64,000 nucleotides of DNA from Corythucha ciliata (Eukaryota > Arthropoda > Insecta > Hemiptera > Tingidae), in contig CM075939.1 in assembly GCA_038030265.1 (NCBI GenBank), positions 36,499,253 through 36,563,252 of the forward strand. The letters are read 5' to 3'. Positions 45,163-58,029 of this stretch are shown one piece after another. The notes beneath the pieces were generated by a model. That model did no database searches and was not told where the DNA came from. It saw only the letters and a list, made by a program, of their open reading frames with translations. Each line of letters begins with the position of its first letter. Position 1 is the first letter of the stretch. Position numbers and translations under genes: made by a program.

Positions 45163-48100
45163 CTTTCTTTTTTCTTATTGTGTTTCTCTTTTTCAAAACT
45201 CTATTGCATTGAGCATGTGAGAAATGTATTCAGAAAAATATGTTTATTTTTGTAGCGCTATTGAATAATTAATAAAATGAAACTAATTATATGCATTTTT
45301 TGGCACAATAGGCGAAATTAAAAGCGTAAAAAAAAAAATAATAGTCCGCGGTCTGTCTGCACTGATGTTTAAATTAATGAAATGCACATTTTTTATAGTT
45401 GGAAAAAAGTTTGGGCATTGTTTTGAAAAAAAAATTGACAAAGCCAAGGATTGTGCGCCGCGCCGTCTTAATTATTTTTTGTTGATTAGATCATTTCCTC
45501 TTTACGCAAAATCACACGTTTTAAGGGTATGGAGCTTTCATGGCATAAAATTAGCTTTTGAAAAGTTCACTGATGTGTACAACTTACGAACCCGAATTCC
45601 TTCATGGGTGTGATACTGACAGGGTGCGAGGAAGTGTGGATTGCGGAGAAAATTGTGAAGGAGTTGGTGGTGGTGGGGGTAATTTTGAGAGTATCAAGAG
45701 GACCTTTTTGTAATTTCATTCTGAAACCGCAATAAAAGGGCTCGAGGGATGGTGGTGGCTTGTAGGTTGTCAGCCCTCCCCCCTCCGCTCATCGGAACGC
45801 CACCTCACCACGCTTAAACCACCCTTTTTTCTTCTTCTGCTTTTTTCAAGGGAAGAAGAATAATCGGTTGACGCCTGTTTCGAGGGAAGCTCATTCAAGT
45901 TCACTCCTTTTTCCTTTGCCTTTTTTCTTGCACCGCATCCAGTGAGGGGAGGACACAGGCAGTGGGTTTTTAGGGGAAGTAAAACGATTTTTGGCGTTTC
46001 TCTTCCGGGGGCCGTTTTAAAAGCTTTGACTTTTTTAAAGCGTTTATAGTGCATTTCATTTTAGTTTTTGTTTTTTCATTCTTCCATCCGTTTCAATAAG
46101 TAAATTACGTCACTTTATTAAAGAAAATCGCCCTATTAGGCGCACACAACTTTATTACGGCGTTATATGTGAGGGGGTAATAAACACCGTCTAAAAGACC
46201 AGGTGCGAGGCAGCGCAAAGGAGGCTGTTGTTGAGGCCTTATTTAGTCTGGTCACGACGCCTTTTCTCGCTCAGGTCGTTATTTTCTACTAAACGATCAA
46301 CAAGTTTCAGAATCATCGCTTTTAGAGAGTAGCCGAAGCCATAATGAAACAAGAAAATACACCGAAGGATTGCACGTTATTGAGTTTTGTCGTTTTTCTG
46401 ACTCCCCGCTTCCTCCCCGCGCGTGACATTGATTCCGCCTCTTCAAACAGGGTTGGAAAGTAACAGGAGCAAAAAAAAAAAAAAAACGAAAAATCAAAAC
46501 CGAATAAAGATTTAAAAGGAAGGTCGAAACAGGGCGAAAACCCCTCTTCAGGGGAAAAAGGAAAGTAGTGAAAGTGAAGGATTTACAAACAAGGATAAAG
46601 GAAGGGATTGGGGGGGGGGGTGAAAGGGCCCGTAGAAAAAAATGAGTGATGCTGCCTGTGGAGCATTCTCAAACCCACCCCCTTAAGGGTGAAGGCTGTG
46701 TCAGGGAGGGGAAGGGGGCATATACACGGTTGAGCACCTTGTGCCGCCGGCCTAGCTCTCTCTCCTAGAAGGGTTGGGACGAACCCTCCACCCCCCCCCC
46801 TCAATCACGACACACACACAGCATTTTCCACCCGTTTTCCGGTAAAGAGAGTGAGAGTGTGATTCGTTCCCTGAGAGAGTGAGACGACGAACATTAGTTT
46901 GGTGTTTAAAAATAGGGGAGCGACAGTTGTGAAGCTTTAGGCCCCTCCTAACTTCCTTGCACTTGCTCACTAGGAACTACTCTTCCTACCCTTCTCACAG
47001 TTCCCTTTTCTCTTTCCACGAAAACTTGACGTAAGTGGTGTACAGAAGAGGGGGGTGGATTGGTGAGAGGGGGGTGCTTTTCTCTCTCAGTGATGTACAT
47101 ATCGGATCAATACCAAAAATAATAGGCAGAGTAAGAGGTGGTGAAGGGGGGTGGGAAGAGGCGATTATGGCGCCATAACTTTGGCCTATTCCTGAGAGTT
47201 GCTCTTTAAGATAAGGAAGGCAAAAAGTGAATTTCTGTCTAAAAGCAGCAGAAAAAATACCATCGAAGGGGTACTTTCGATGAATTAAATCGGAAAGATA
47301 GACGCCTAGATTTATACCCTGTAAACCAGTCAATTTACGCCTCCTCTGGAGTCTACATTAGAGCCGTATTCGGAGGACCAAATGTTGAGATCATTGACTA
47401 ATTCAAATAATAGGGGGGGGGGAGCTAGGAAGACGTTCCCCACGCAATATTCGCCTGTTGCTGACTTCCCAAAACGACTTTGATGATTATAGGGTTGAAA
47501 GGGCATCGTCTCAGTACTTATTAGTATAGTTATTACAGGACAGTACTTATTAGTAGTATCGATGTTCTCTTGGAGTCACAATTACCAAACTTGTGACTAA
47601 TTACATTTTATTCATGTTTGTAGTAATTGAATCAACTGTGTATAGTGGAGGTTTGTTCGTAATGAATAATGAATTAGGAAGCAGTCTTAGTTCTATCCAC
47701 GTTTTATTTTAATCGAATTGATTTTCGGTCCTTTATTTACTGGGCCATCATCAGGGCTTAAAAAAATAAGGTCTAGGTAATGAATTTATGTGGATATCAC
47801 AGTCGTTCTTATATTCCTTTACTAACTTTTAAGTATCAAATTGGGTCTTATGGACCCCTTACCTCTCACCATAATATGCACCCATGCGGGTTCCTATTTC
47901 ATCCCTAGTGGTCTCAGTATCATCCCAACTCTTCATTTCCTGGAAAATCCCAATTTATTGCCTCAACAAACCAATGAAATCACACGTGAGGGACACTCAA
48001 AACGCAGGAGGCTTGAAATTCAGGTGTTAATTAGCCAAAGTCCTTAGATAATACTCAAAAGATTTAAATGCGGGCTACTCCTTTTATTTGTAGTTGTTTT

Positions 48101-49960
48101 TTTCTGCACCCGAGGAGTGTATAGGTTCCTACATTTGAATAACCGTTTTAGGCAAGTGCACCTTTTTCTACATCTCCCGTCCACCAATCTTTTTTTTTTT
48201 TTTTTATACCGTCTGGGGGTCTTCCATTATAGTCGAAGAAACAGGTACAATCCCCCTCTCCCCGCACCAAATCACCACGCCAAGTCCTACCATGGTCCAT
48301 CGCTCCCGTCTTCTTCTGCAAGTTTCGCATCTATTTTAATCAGTGCCTTTCAACAATGGCCCGTTTCCTTCCCTTGCCAAACTTGTCGGTTTGGTCCCTC
48401 CACCCCTTCCCTATCAATTCTCTTTCTCGTCACTTCTTTCTGCACGAGAAAAAAAAAAAAAAATCTTCACCCCCGCTTCAAGTCACCCCTAGTTCAATGG
48501 GAATCTACTTGCTAACTTTTTTTTTTTCTTCCTCCTTTTTTCTTCTTGTGCCATTTGCGTAAGTTTTAACGTATCTTTGCACCCCTCCCCTCTTTCTATC
48601 ATTTTTCCATCACAAGCCCCATAACGTGATAGCCCCATCCCCTCCAACCCTGACACAAAATCATCCCAGTTCTATTTGCATGAAAAGGATGTTTTTAACC
48701 GCCCTGGGGTCTTTAAAAAAATTTTGAGGACCATTTCCCCTACCACTTTTTTAAATAGACCTCCCACTACTTTTCAGACGAAAAAAAAAAAATTAAAGCA
48801 CTCGAAAAGGACTTTTAAACACTTCCAATCATTAACCGTGCTCCTCTCGTTCTCGTCTGTTTTTGAAACACCGCGCGACATCGAAAAATCATGAAGTGTG
48901 AGTACACCCAACAAATATTTACACCCGTATGGACTTCCCCGTTTCTATAATCTCGCGCGTTTGTCTGGTTTAGGGGTACTTGACAAACGAGCTCGCGATG
49001 CTATTTTGTCTGCTTAGAAACCGCCTACTGCCTTTTAAAATGAATTTAGGAGTGTTGTTTGAGGTTGGGGGGGGGGGTGTCTTAAAAAGTTGTCGCAGAT
49101 TCTGGTTAAGAAATAGAGAAAGTTGACTCTTTTTTTTTTTGGGTGCTCATTTCTCTTTTTGAGGACACGCCAATTCATCGGTAGGCCCGTTGGTCAATTG
49201 GTTTTCTAAATTTTGCACTGGCCTAAAACTATATAGATAGAAAATAAGAGTAAAAGCGGACCAGTCGTGGAGAAGAACCTTTGAGCTGAATTAATTTAAA
49301 TCGTGGTAAAACCTCTAAATTTACTTTATGATGATTCCAGTGAAGTTAATTAACTTTTTGGCACATAACAGGCTCATCATCGATGGTGTTGTGAAAAAGT
49401 CAGCAAATTTTTCAATTAATTCATGGCAGAAAAAATTTTGTAGTTTAATTTATTCAGCGAGGCTTCTCTTTTTTGCGGTTTTCGACCATTGAGTGAATCA
49501 ATGCTTTTGTTTGAAGTTGGCATTTCTATCTCACCAACCCCCCCCCCCCACACACCACCAATTCCGCCAGAAGCAACCTAACGGGATTTTGCTAAAGAGA
49601 TAACAACTGTGATTTTTTTTCGTCTTCCGTTTACAATTTGATTTCGCCGGCAGAACAAGGAGTAGTCGGCAGTTGATCAATTTTTTTTTTTTTTTTATAG
49701 TATCCCGTCTCTCCCCGCGGAAAAGGAGAAACTATGGTGGTCCCCCTCTCCTCTTACTTATCATCATCAATGAATCAGATTTCCGTTCTTGATTGTCCCC
49801 GAATTGATGAATTTTCTGAGTCTTTATACTGTAAACGAATCACCCCAGATGACCACTGCAACCGGTTGTGTGTGGTATTTCCGATCAACGTGTTCAAGAG
49901 GGTGCCATGTTCAATCAATCATTCGTAAATGTTTAAATCCAGGGCCCCTTAAGGGCTTCC
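44180..49960. other. Non-coding stretch, no gene recognised
   Basis: The stretch holds a 29-T tract (45,134-45,162), several C or G runs (46,611-46,620, 46,790-46,800) and poly-A at 46,471-46,486. A CTGATGA...GAAAA sequence on the minus strand at 47,754-47,722 is hammerhead-like but lacks convincing stems I and III. No protein is recognised. Confidence 0.4.
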
Positions 49961-49964
49961 GGGA

Positions 49965-50460
49965 CATGAAACTCGAAATTTGGACTCCGAAAAGCCCAAC
50001 CATTGCATTTGTTCCCCCCCCCCCCCAGTTTTTCGAAAGAGTCATTCTCGCGAGATTGGATTTTTGTTTTTGTGAATCAACCTCATACAAATTCAAGTCA
50101 AATTGGCTTTTTAGGGAGTCAATACATTTAAAAAGTTGCCTTTTTGAGTGAGTATAGAATCCGCGAAATTGGGTTCTGTGAGAACCAATAATCAGCAAAT
50201 TTCGAGCTTCGAAAGGGTGCAAAACCCAGCTAAATTTTGTTTTTGAAACGAGCAACATCCGTGAAACTGCATGAGCTTTTGAAATTCGAGCCAACACCCG
50301 CGGAAATTTTTATTTTAAATGGGTGAAATCGGTCGGAAAGTAAAAAGTTGGCCTTTTTAGGGAGCGACACTAGTTTTCCTGACTAGCAATACTCGCGAAA
50401 TTTTGTTTTCGAAAGATCCAAAACCGGTGGCACTGAGTTTTTAAGGAGCTTTTAAACACT
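49965..50460 (-). repeat. Minisatellite family 2 block
   Basis: About 13 degenerate CCGCGAAATTGGGTTTTTGA-type units, same orientation as the 36.6-kb array. Confidence 0.65.
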
Positions 50461-50829
50461 TCTGGCACCCTGTGCCGGGCATATTTTAGGTCTGCACCGA
50501 CCAGTGAAGTCTTGGTGCCTACGGGGGTGATGGTGGTGAACTGTCGGGAGGGGAAATTCCAGGTTCTTCTGTCAAACGCGTTTGTTGAAGACTGTAAACT
50601 TGACAGTTTACAGACTTGAGAGTTCCTGACGTGGAAACTATTTACTTGTCTCAACGGTGAAAGGGTCTCTTTTGAGGATGTGGGGGGGGGGGAGGGGCGA
50701 AATAACCGCAGTTACTGTCAGGCCTGTATAGATAGTATATTCGAGCCCAAGGATAGAACTCATTGGGCCGGGCCTTTTCACGGACATCCTCCGCCCCCCC
50801 CCCAAACACAAACAATAGTTCTGTTCCTT

Positions 50830-50901
50830 TTATTATTTAATTATCGATCAATAGAGCAAGCCCTATTGGTCTTGCCCTATTGGTCGATACTTAAATAATT
50901 A
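50830..50901. repeat. Long imperfect hairpin
   Basis: Arms 50,830-50,860 and 50,871-50,901 are complementary with about five mismatches over 31 bp, around a ten-base CCCTATTGGT loop. It lies just upstream of the MITE at 50,953. Confidence 0.6.
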
Positions 50902-50952
50902 AAATAACCACTATTAAGTCAGTTTGGGCGATAATTTGATTAATTTAAGTAA

Positions 50953-51107
50953 TAGCTCTGTTCGTTTGTCGTCCTGAGCTGCACTAACAGCACTGAAAGT
51001 ACTAACCATTTATCATTTTCCCCCAATTATTCCACATGATAACCCTCGAGGTTACGAAATCTCGTGCTGCTCGGAGTAATCCCGGGGCTGACAAACGAAC
51101 GGAGCTA
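50953..51107. mobile_element. Short TIR MITE (155 bp)
   Basis: Ends TAGCTCTGTTCGTTTGTC (50,953-50,970) and GACAAACGAACGGAGCTA (51,090-51,107) are inverted repeats with 17 of 18 matches, and weaker similarity continues inward. The terminal TA on both sides could be a TA target duplication. No coding capacity. A degenerate extra copy of the end motif lies at 50,813-50,830. Confidence 0.65.
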
Positions 51108-51176
51108 CTGTTTTAGTATCTTGGTATACTGTCAAATATTTTCAAGACGTAATTTCTACTATTTTATCTTTTACAG

Positions 51177-51263
51177 CTTCTCCTTTGTTTATTTGCCTCT
51201 CTTTTTCTTGATTTCGGAAACCCATGCAATGCAGGCCGCAGGCCCCAGAAGAGGGCCAGACCG
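51177..51263 (+). CDS. Second candidate alternative first exon of the Broad-like gene
   Basis: TTATCTTTTACAG precedes an 87-nt segment ending CCG|GTGAGT. The ATG at 51,224 opens 40 bases, again leaving one base, so splicing to 57,258 would keep the BTB frame (MQCRPQAPEEGQTG-A-). A frame entering from the 41.6-kb exon would hit a stop, so the two would be alternatives. Weaker than the 41.6-kb candidate: no strong start context, and the surrounding sequence is repeat-rich. Confidence 0.25.
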
Positions 51264-51509
51264 GTGAGTTAACAGACGCAGTGCTTCCCTCGCTCTTTCT
51301 TGACAGGCCAGCAAAAAAAACAAAAAAAAAAACAGCCGGACTCCAAAATCCTGTTTGTGAATGGTCCCAGGGTGGGCCTAATGGGTTTAGGTCAATTAAT
51401 GTGACTCTTTTCCATTGTGGCAAGGCGACAGTCACCGTACGATGTGGGAAGGCCTGAGGCTTGCAAGACTAGATTATCAATCACCTCGAAGGCCGCACTA
51501 CAAGAGCAT

Positions 51510-52165
51510 ATATAACGCTCAAACGCTGCAAAGCTCCAAACCCACAGCAGCCACCGCAAAGGTCCAACCACAGCAAAGGTCCAACCACAGCAAAGGTCAA
51601 ACCACAGCAAAGGTCAAACCTCAGCACAGGCCTCACCTCAGCAATGCTCCAACTGCAAAAGGCTCCAACCACGGTTAGAACGTCCAACCACAGCAAAGCT
51701 GCAAGCTATAGCAACGCTCCAAAACACAGCAATGCTCCAAACCACAGCAAAGCTCAAACCCCCAACCACAACCACAAAGACAACCACAAGAAACCACAGC
51801 AACTACAACCACACCACAACCACAATCACAACCACAACCACAAAGAAGGTCCAACCACATCAAAGGTCAAACCACAGTAAAGGACCAACCACAGCAAAGT
51901 TCTGACCACAGCAAAGCTCCAAACCTCAGCAAAGCTCCAAACCACAGTAAAGATCCAACCACAAAGAAGGTCCAACCACAGGAAATGTCCAACCACAGTA
52001 AAGTTCTCACCACCAACCTCCAACCTAAACCTAACCTAACTCTCCAAGCACAAGTGAAGTCTCAAACACAGCAAAGTTCCAAATCACAGTAAATCTCCGA
52101 CAACAAAGAATGCTTAATCACGGCGAAGCCCCAAGCACAAAAAGCTGCAACCGCAGTTGCGAGCT
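51510..52165 (+). repeat. Family 5 array, longest copy (~650 bp)
   Basis: About 35 units close to CCAACCACAGCAAAGGT, clearer than in the other two arrays. A nested run of six-base CACAAC-type units lies at 51,765-51,845. Histidine/asparagine-rich frames here are repeat by-products. Confidence 0.85.
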
Positions 52166-52169
52166 CCCT

Positions 52170-55100
52170 CCCCCCACACCTGTATTTGAGCTCCTTTTTT
52201 TTCCTTTTTTTGAAATCCGGGCCCCACGGGAAGGCCAGGCCCGAGTGTGCCTATAGGGAGGGAGTCCCAAAGTACCTATATATCAAGTATCACCGAAAGT
52301 GTACCACATTCTAGTACAAAATTGTCAGTTTTCGGACAAAAAATCTGTCATAGAAGGTTTGAACGGCAGTTTCCCAGCAGAGATGCTAGATTTTGACGTA
52401 TACCGACCCTTTCTGTTGCTAATTCAGTGTCTGGGAGTTGACGACGTCTGGGGGTGACGATTTTCGGCGTCTGCTGAACTACTAGCTCTCTTTGCTGGGA
52501 CTCATCCTCCAATAGGCCATGGAGTAATTGACATGTTCTCCAGTGACGCTGTCCACCCCTAGATCAAGGGCTGGAGTGGAGTGGAAAGTGGTTCCAGAAA
52601 AACGGGTCAAAGCTGCCCCGAATCAATTGTATTTCGCCTTAAAGTTTTTAATTTCGTGGCTGCGTAACCTTTTTCTGGTGTATTTATTCATTGCGTACTG
52701 CGTTTGGTAGCTTTCGTGATCAGCCAACCCTAAATGACGAATTTCCGCGGTGGATAGCGATTTTCTGGAGGCAAAATGGGGAACTTGCACATTTTTCAAT
52801 CACTAGTGTTTCTTGAAGAGGGCTCTTCAACAAGACAATTGCCCACATTAAACATTGAAATCAATCAAGGGTTTTTTATAGGCGAATTTTTAAAAATGTT
52901 GAGTGGGGGTTTGATCACGTCAAAGGGCAGTTAATGAAATGGATGGTTTTGGGAAGAGGGGGGAAGACGCGTCTTCTGGGGTTTAATGTCTTGTTATTTG
53001 TAAACAAAACATTTTAGAGTTTCCTCAAATGCTTCAAAACTGCTCTTTGACGTCATTTTTTCCCTCGCACCATCCATCCCCTCCTGAAGAACATTGAAAT
53101 TTATTTAAAAATCACCAGACGCACCAATCGGGCTGCAACTACCGTTGATATCTTTGTCCGCATGTGTCAATTCACTGGTATACTTTTCCCCCAAATCGGG
53201 CATTCATGCAAGTTCCCCATTACGCACGCGTGCACTTTCCGGTGGTGAGCGGCAAGTCCTTCAGGTAAATTCAGCCGATTTCAGCCTTTTCCATGGCTTT
53301 GTATCAAGTTTTGACAGTTTTTCATTCGTTACTGATGTTTTGAGCGTTACTTGTCAGTAAACAGGTTTTTAGGGGATTAGCAAATTGTTGCGGCTAAATC
53401 TCGAGATTTCTGATAATATAGAATTTTCCCTATTTGAGTCTTGTTTTATCACCTTGATCGAACAAAACATCCAGATTTTGGGAGTATTATAACCAGTTGG
53501 GGCTGATTAAGCATAAAATATCGTTTTGTTTCACAATTTTAACGTTTTTCGCTCGGTCGCATCAGTTTAGTGCAACCGCTACAAACCTCATCATCCAAGC
53601 TCGGTCATTTGTATTCAAAAACAACATTTTAAAAAGGTCTCTTTTAACCTTTTTCACGGTCACCTAAAAGAGCCGAACGGTGTTAAAAAGGGAAGAAGTG
53701 GAAGCCACCTTATTTGCCCCCCACACGAGCTCCAGGTCTCATTCTTTCCTTATACTATTTTCAAGGGGGATATAGAGGGCTAACGGTTGAATTGTGTTTG
53801 GCGAGTTGTTTACGTGCTTGAAACGGAAAATGCGCTGAGTGGCTCCGAGTAGGGGGTGAGAGAGGGGGGCTGTGATTTACCTTCCTAAAAGCGCCGGAAT
53901 TATATGCGTTAAAATTGACCCTCGTCCTTGCGCGACAACTTTATGCCTTATACCAGTGAAGTGAATTGATTTTTTTTTTTTTTTTACTTTCACTTTTTAA
54001 AAGGGTAAACCGAAGAGGTTTGTGTGTCCCAGAATGCCGAAATGGGGGTGATTCAAATTATTTTTGTTAATTTGTAATTAAAAAGGTTGAAGTGGCCACG
54101 GTTACTTTGTTTTAAATGGAGAAAAGCAAGATGGAACTTGCTCTTTCCTTTTTAAATTAAATTTTATTTGAATAAAAGGAAGAGGAATGATCGAAAAGAA
54201 AGGGGTGGAAGGGAATATAGGGAGTATATAATCTGTTCTGTTTTTCCCTTGCACACTTTCATTCTAACAGTATTGATTTTAACTCGCAAATTACGTTGGG
54301 GGTAGGAACTAGGAAGGGGGCGGCTTTTTTTCCTCCAAAAAGAAGGGGCATGAATAACATTGTTCACTATTTACTGTAGTGGGTTCAAACGAATTAAATT
54401 TTTCACCGTGGGCTTGCGCACTATACAGACTAAGAAGCGGGGGAGTGTTGGGGGCACCGGGGAGGACCAATTTAATGATTTTTTTCTCCTCTTTCCCACC
54501 CCTTGCCCTTTCTCATTTCACTCTCTCTCCCACACCCCACCCGTGACTCTACACTTGGCGTTTCTCTCTCACTCGCTTCTCTCTTTCGGTTTTGTAAAGG
54601 GGGCGGACTTTTCGGGGAGGGGCAGTGCGAGTGCGAATTGAGGGGTGGAAATCAGTCTCATTAAAGTATACGAATATGCAATTTTACTCTCCCTTCCATA
54701 TAGTTTATTGCTAGTCGTCGCGGAGTGACGAAGTGCTGCCTGGCTGGGTGGAGAACGCCCGACAAAAAAAAATAATAAAAAAAAAAGAGATAAAAATTAA
54801 GAGAAAGCCCGTACGGAGGTCTTGCCCCTATTGTCGTGGAGAACCCACAGGTTTCGGAAGACCGCTACAGCGACAAGGGGTAGAAGAGAAAAAAAAAGAG
54901 AAGAAAAAAACCACCCCTGCGATCCAGCGGCGGCAGTCTAGTGAAAACGTCCGAGCGAGAAGACCCGCACAGCAGCTTTGCGTTTACGGCTAACTTTTTT
55001 TTTAGTTTTAGTTTTTTGGTTTTTTGATTTAATTCGTCGTTGAAACAAAAAAAAATTGTTATTCGGTGCCGCACGTTTTTTTTTTTATTTGTTCGCGTTG

Positions 55101-57257
55101 TTGTTCTTTAAGTTTTTTTATTATTTATTTCGTCATCTTCGACACAGTTACCGCAACTTTCCCTTAATAAAAACAGCGGCTATGCATTGATGCGACTATT
55201 TTCCACCCCCCGAGTTCGACCAACGAACGGGTTCTCGTACTCTCGCGCGAAGTGTCTTCGCCAGGACTAAGCGCATGACTTGAACGGAGAAAAAAGCCTC
55301 TCCCCCCTCTGCAACAAAGTTGGGAAACAAAAAACAAAACAAAAATGGCCAAGAAAGAAATCGCTGTGATCATTAAAATAATTAGGAATTAATTTATTTT
55401 TTTACGCTAGTCATATCAAAACAAAGATTTATTTATTAACTTAAATACGGAACTAAAAATCGACGGGCGTCGCACTAACCGATGAGAGGTAATTTTTTCT
55501 ATTAAAAATTATAAATTTTTCACTGTCGTTGTTTATATTTTCGTTTGAAAACTCCAAAACCTGGCGCTTTGAAAACCCGTTTGTTCTTTCAACAATCCCG
55601 CCTTTTTCCATTCAAGCGAATCGAGCGTGCTATACGTATTTCCCTCAGGGACACTGTCTCCCCCCCCACCACCCCAGCACTTTAAGCGTGAGTTTAGTCG
55701 TTGTAACGGTCAAGTGATTCGAGAGAGTAAATCATTGAAAATTATGTATAGTTCAAGAGGAATTCTCGAAGTTCCCTATAATTCCCTTGAAAATCCTTTG
55801 TAAGCCCATTAGCCATTGTTGAAGTATCAAATGAATTTAATTGACCCGAAATTTGACTAAAATTGCCCATATTTTGCTGCGGTTCGAGAGGAGGGATGAG
55901 TTTGTGTTCAATTGATAAGCATGCCGGTTTAAAATTAAATAATGAAAATGCTTGTAACGTTCAATATGCATAGAAGTACCACATTCCCGTGGCACTTCAA
56001 ACGTGTCGAAACTCCTTTGTTTTCTTTCTCATATTCTCGTAACGAGTGCAGCTGGAATTATTAGTTTTGAAGTGTCATTGAGACGTGTTTTTTGTGTGCT
56101 TAGTGTCAATGAAATGTGCTTCAATCGTTCGATCAACGTCGTGATCTGTTTTTTTACGAGATTTTTCCACAGAGCCCACCCAATTTTCCAATTTGACTTT
56201 TCAACCCGTCAAAGTTATAGGAAGCCTTGCTTTTAGTTAAAATTGGTCCTTACTGAACGAAGTTATGACGAGAATTTATTTTTTTTCCTCCGCCACTACC
56301 CCCTCCACCATACATTCCTTTTGAACTGGATGAAGCTGCATGCCATCGAAATTAATTTTCATAATTCATTCCACAAACATTGTAAAAAAAGCTAGGGGTA
56401 AGATATTGAGGACGTTGTGGGAAAAAGTGAATATTTGTATATTCGAGATTGTTCATCTCATTGAGCCTAACCATAATTTATTCGTCAAAATGGCTCAGAA
56501 AGGGCGAAAAAACTAAAACAAATCCCAACTTTAATCGCCATAAATAAGAACTGAAATCTATATGTATAGTTGTATACATAGCACCAACACCACCATAACT
56601 CCAAAAAAGAAAAAGTATTAATAGGGGATTGAAATGACGTGATAACAAAAATCAATACCCACTGTCGAAACAATAATCTGTTGAGTTGAAAAAAACAAAA
56701 AAAAAACAGCGGTGCGGGGACGAAGATAAGCTTTAAAACTCCAATCTCCCCCCTTTTTCATCTCTTCCGTGACCCTCGTATGCATAAACGCAAACACGAG
56801 TTTTTTGGACAGAAATAACAAAGTCCGGCGCCCTCTTTCCTGGCTTCCGTAATAACTTTAAAAAAACAAACTAATGAAGCAAATAAATAAATAAAAATCC
56901 GGCCTAGTTTATTAAAACTGATCTATGTTTGTGTAATGACGGGTGGCACTTAAAACTTATAAGCATGTATGAGTGATGTTATCTTTAATTTTGTCAACTT
57001 TTATCTCTTTTTTTCGCACTATTGAAGACCTGGGGTGTGTTTAGATGATAACCCCCTCCTCCTCCTCCCACGTGATCAACGATACAAAGTAGAATAGATG
57101 ACTATTTGTTGCCTAGCGGGCGTTGATTTTTGTATTTTTATATTAGAACGAGAGGGACTCGCGCTCCTAGTTTCCACTGTATGATTTTTTTTTTTTTTTT
57201 TTTCGTCGAACCCAGAGAAATAAAAACTGTTTTGGTTTTTTGTGTTTGTTTTTTTAG
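52170..57257. other. Non-coding stretch upstream of the Broad-like BTB exon
   Basis: 52,207-52,240 repeats a segment seen at 7,255-7,290. Otherwise it is unremarkable A/T-rich DNA with T-rich tracts (53,970-53,985, 57,187-57,203). No convincing promoter elements or additional exons could be fixed by eye. A transcription start may lie here, but I cannot place it. Confidence 0.4.
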
Positions 57258-57448
57258 GGGCAATGGGTGACATGCAGCATTTTTGCCTGCGATGGAACAA
57301 CTATCAGTCGTCAATAACTTCGGCTTTTGAAAATCTGAGGGATGACGAGGATTTTGTTGATGTGACGCTCGCCTGCGATGGGAAAAGTTTAAAAGCGCAC
57401 AGAGTCGTCCTGTCGGCTTGCAGTCCTTATTTCAGGGAGCTTCTCAAG
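57258..57448 (+). CDS. br-like: Broad-like BTB transcription factor, first BTB exon
   Basis: The acceptor TTTTTTTAG ends at 57,257 and the donor is CTCAAG|GTGAGT. From the ATG at 57,263 the exon encodes 62 residues: [20 protein letters not shown], then the VDVTLAC and [13 protein letters not shown] blocks. This is the N-terminal half of a BTB/POZ domain of the BTB-TTK class (Broad, Tramtrack, Bric-a-brac, Lola). Overall wording fits Drosophila Broad best. The domain mediates dimerisation of nuclear zinc-finger factors; Broad is an ecdysone-response regulator of metamorphosis in insects. Its exact role here is inference. The exon ends in phase 0. Five bases before the ATG stay open, which permits upstream coding exons. 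Confidence 0.9.
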
Positions 57449-58029
57449 GTGAGTTTTTTTTAATTTTTTATTGTTACGATTTTCCGCGATGGCGGGGTGG
57501 AAAGGGCGAATAAGGGCTCTGGTGGCCGGTGGGCATAATATACCCTCGCCCCCGGGCGTGCAGGTCTTAACTGTAGTGTAGAGCTAATGTGTTTTCAAGA
57601 GTCATTCCCATCACAAGTGCCCCCTTCTTCGGTCTTCATTCAAGGGTTGATGGGGGGGAGGTGATGGGGGAGTGGAAATGGTATGTGGGGAGGGGGCTTT
57701 TCTTATTCAATTCACTCGATTTCTGTACTAAACTACCAAGTTCTGGTCGAAATCATTCCAAGACAAAATTTGACAGCTCCATGTGTTGATAATTCAGTTT
57801 ACTTAGTCAATTTTTGCACAGTAAATTATGTTTCTGTTATGTTACGATATGCACCTGGGCAGACAATTTCGTCCCAGAATCAATTAATTCGGACAATTAA
57901 CTTGCCATATTTGCATACTTGCAATAATTTGACTCTTTTTCTGACAATTAGGGACCCAGGACCCAAAGATTTAGGCACAACATACCCAAAAAGGTTCACT
58001 CAACATCTGAGTTCGCTTGTTCGCACTGC

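Noticed and set aside
47722..47754. Minus-strand CTGATGA and GAAAA around a GGCCC/GGACC helix
   Set aside because: Stem II has a bulge and a mismatch, and no stem I or III with a U-H cleavage site was found. It may be a fossil from a Penelope-like element, but I could not support that.
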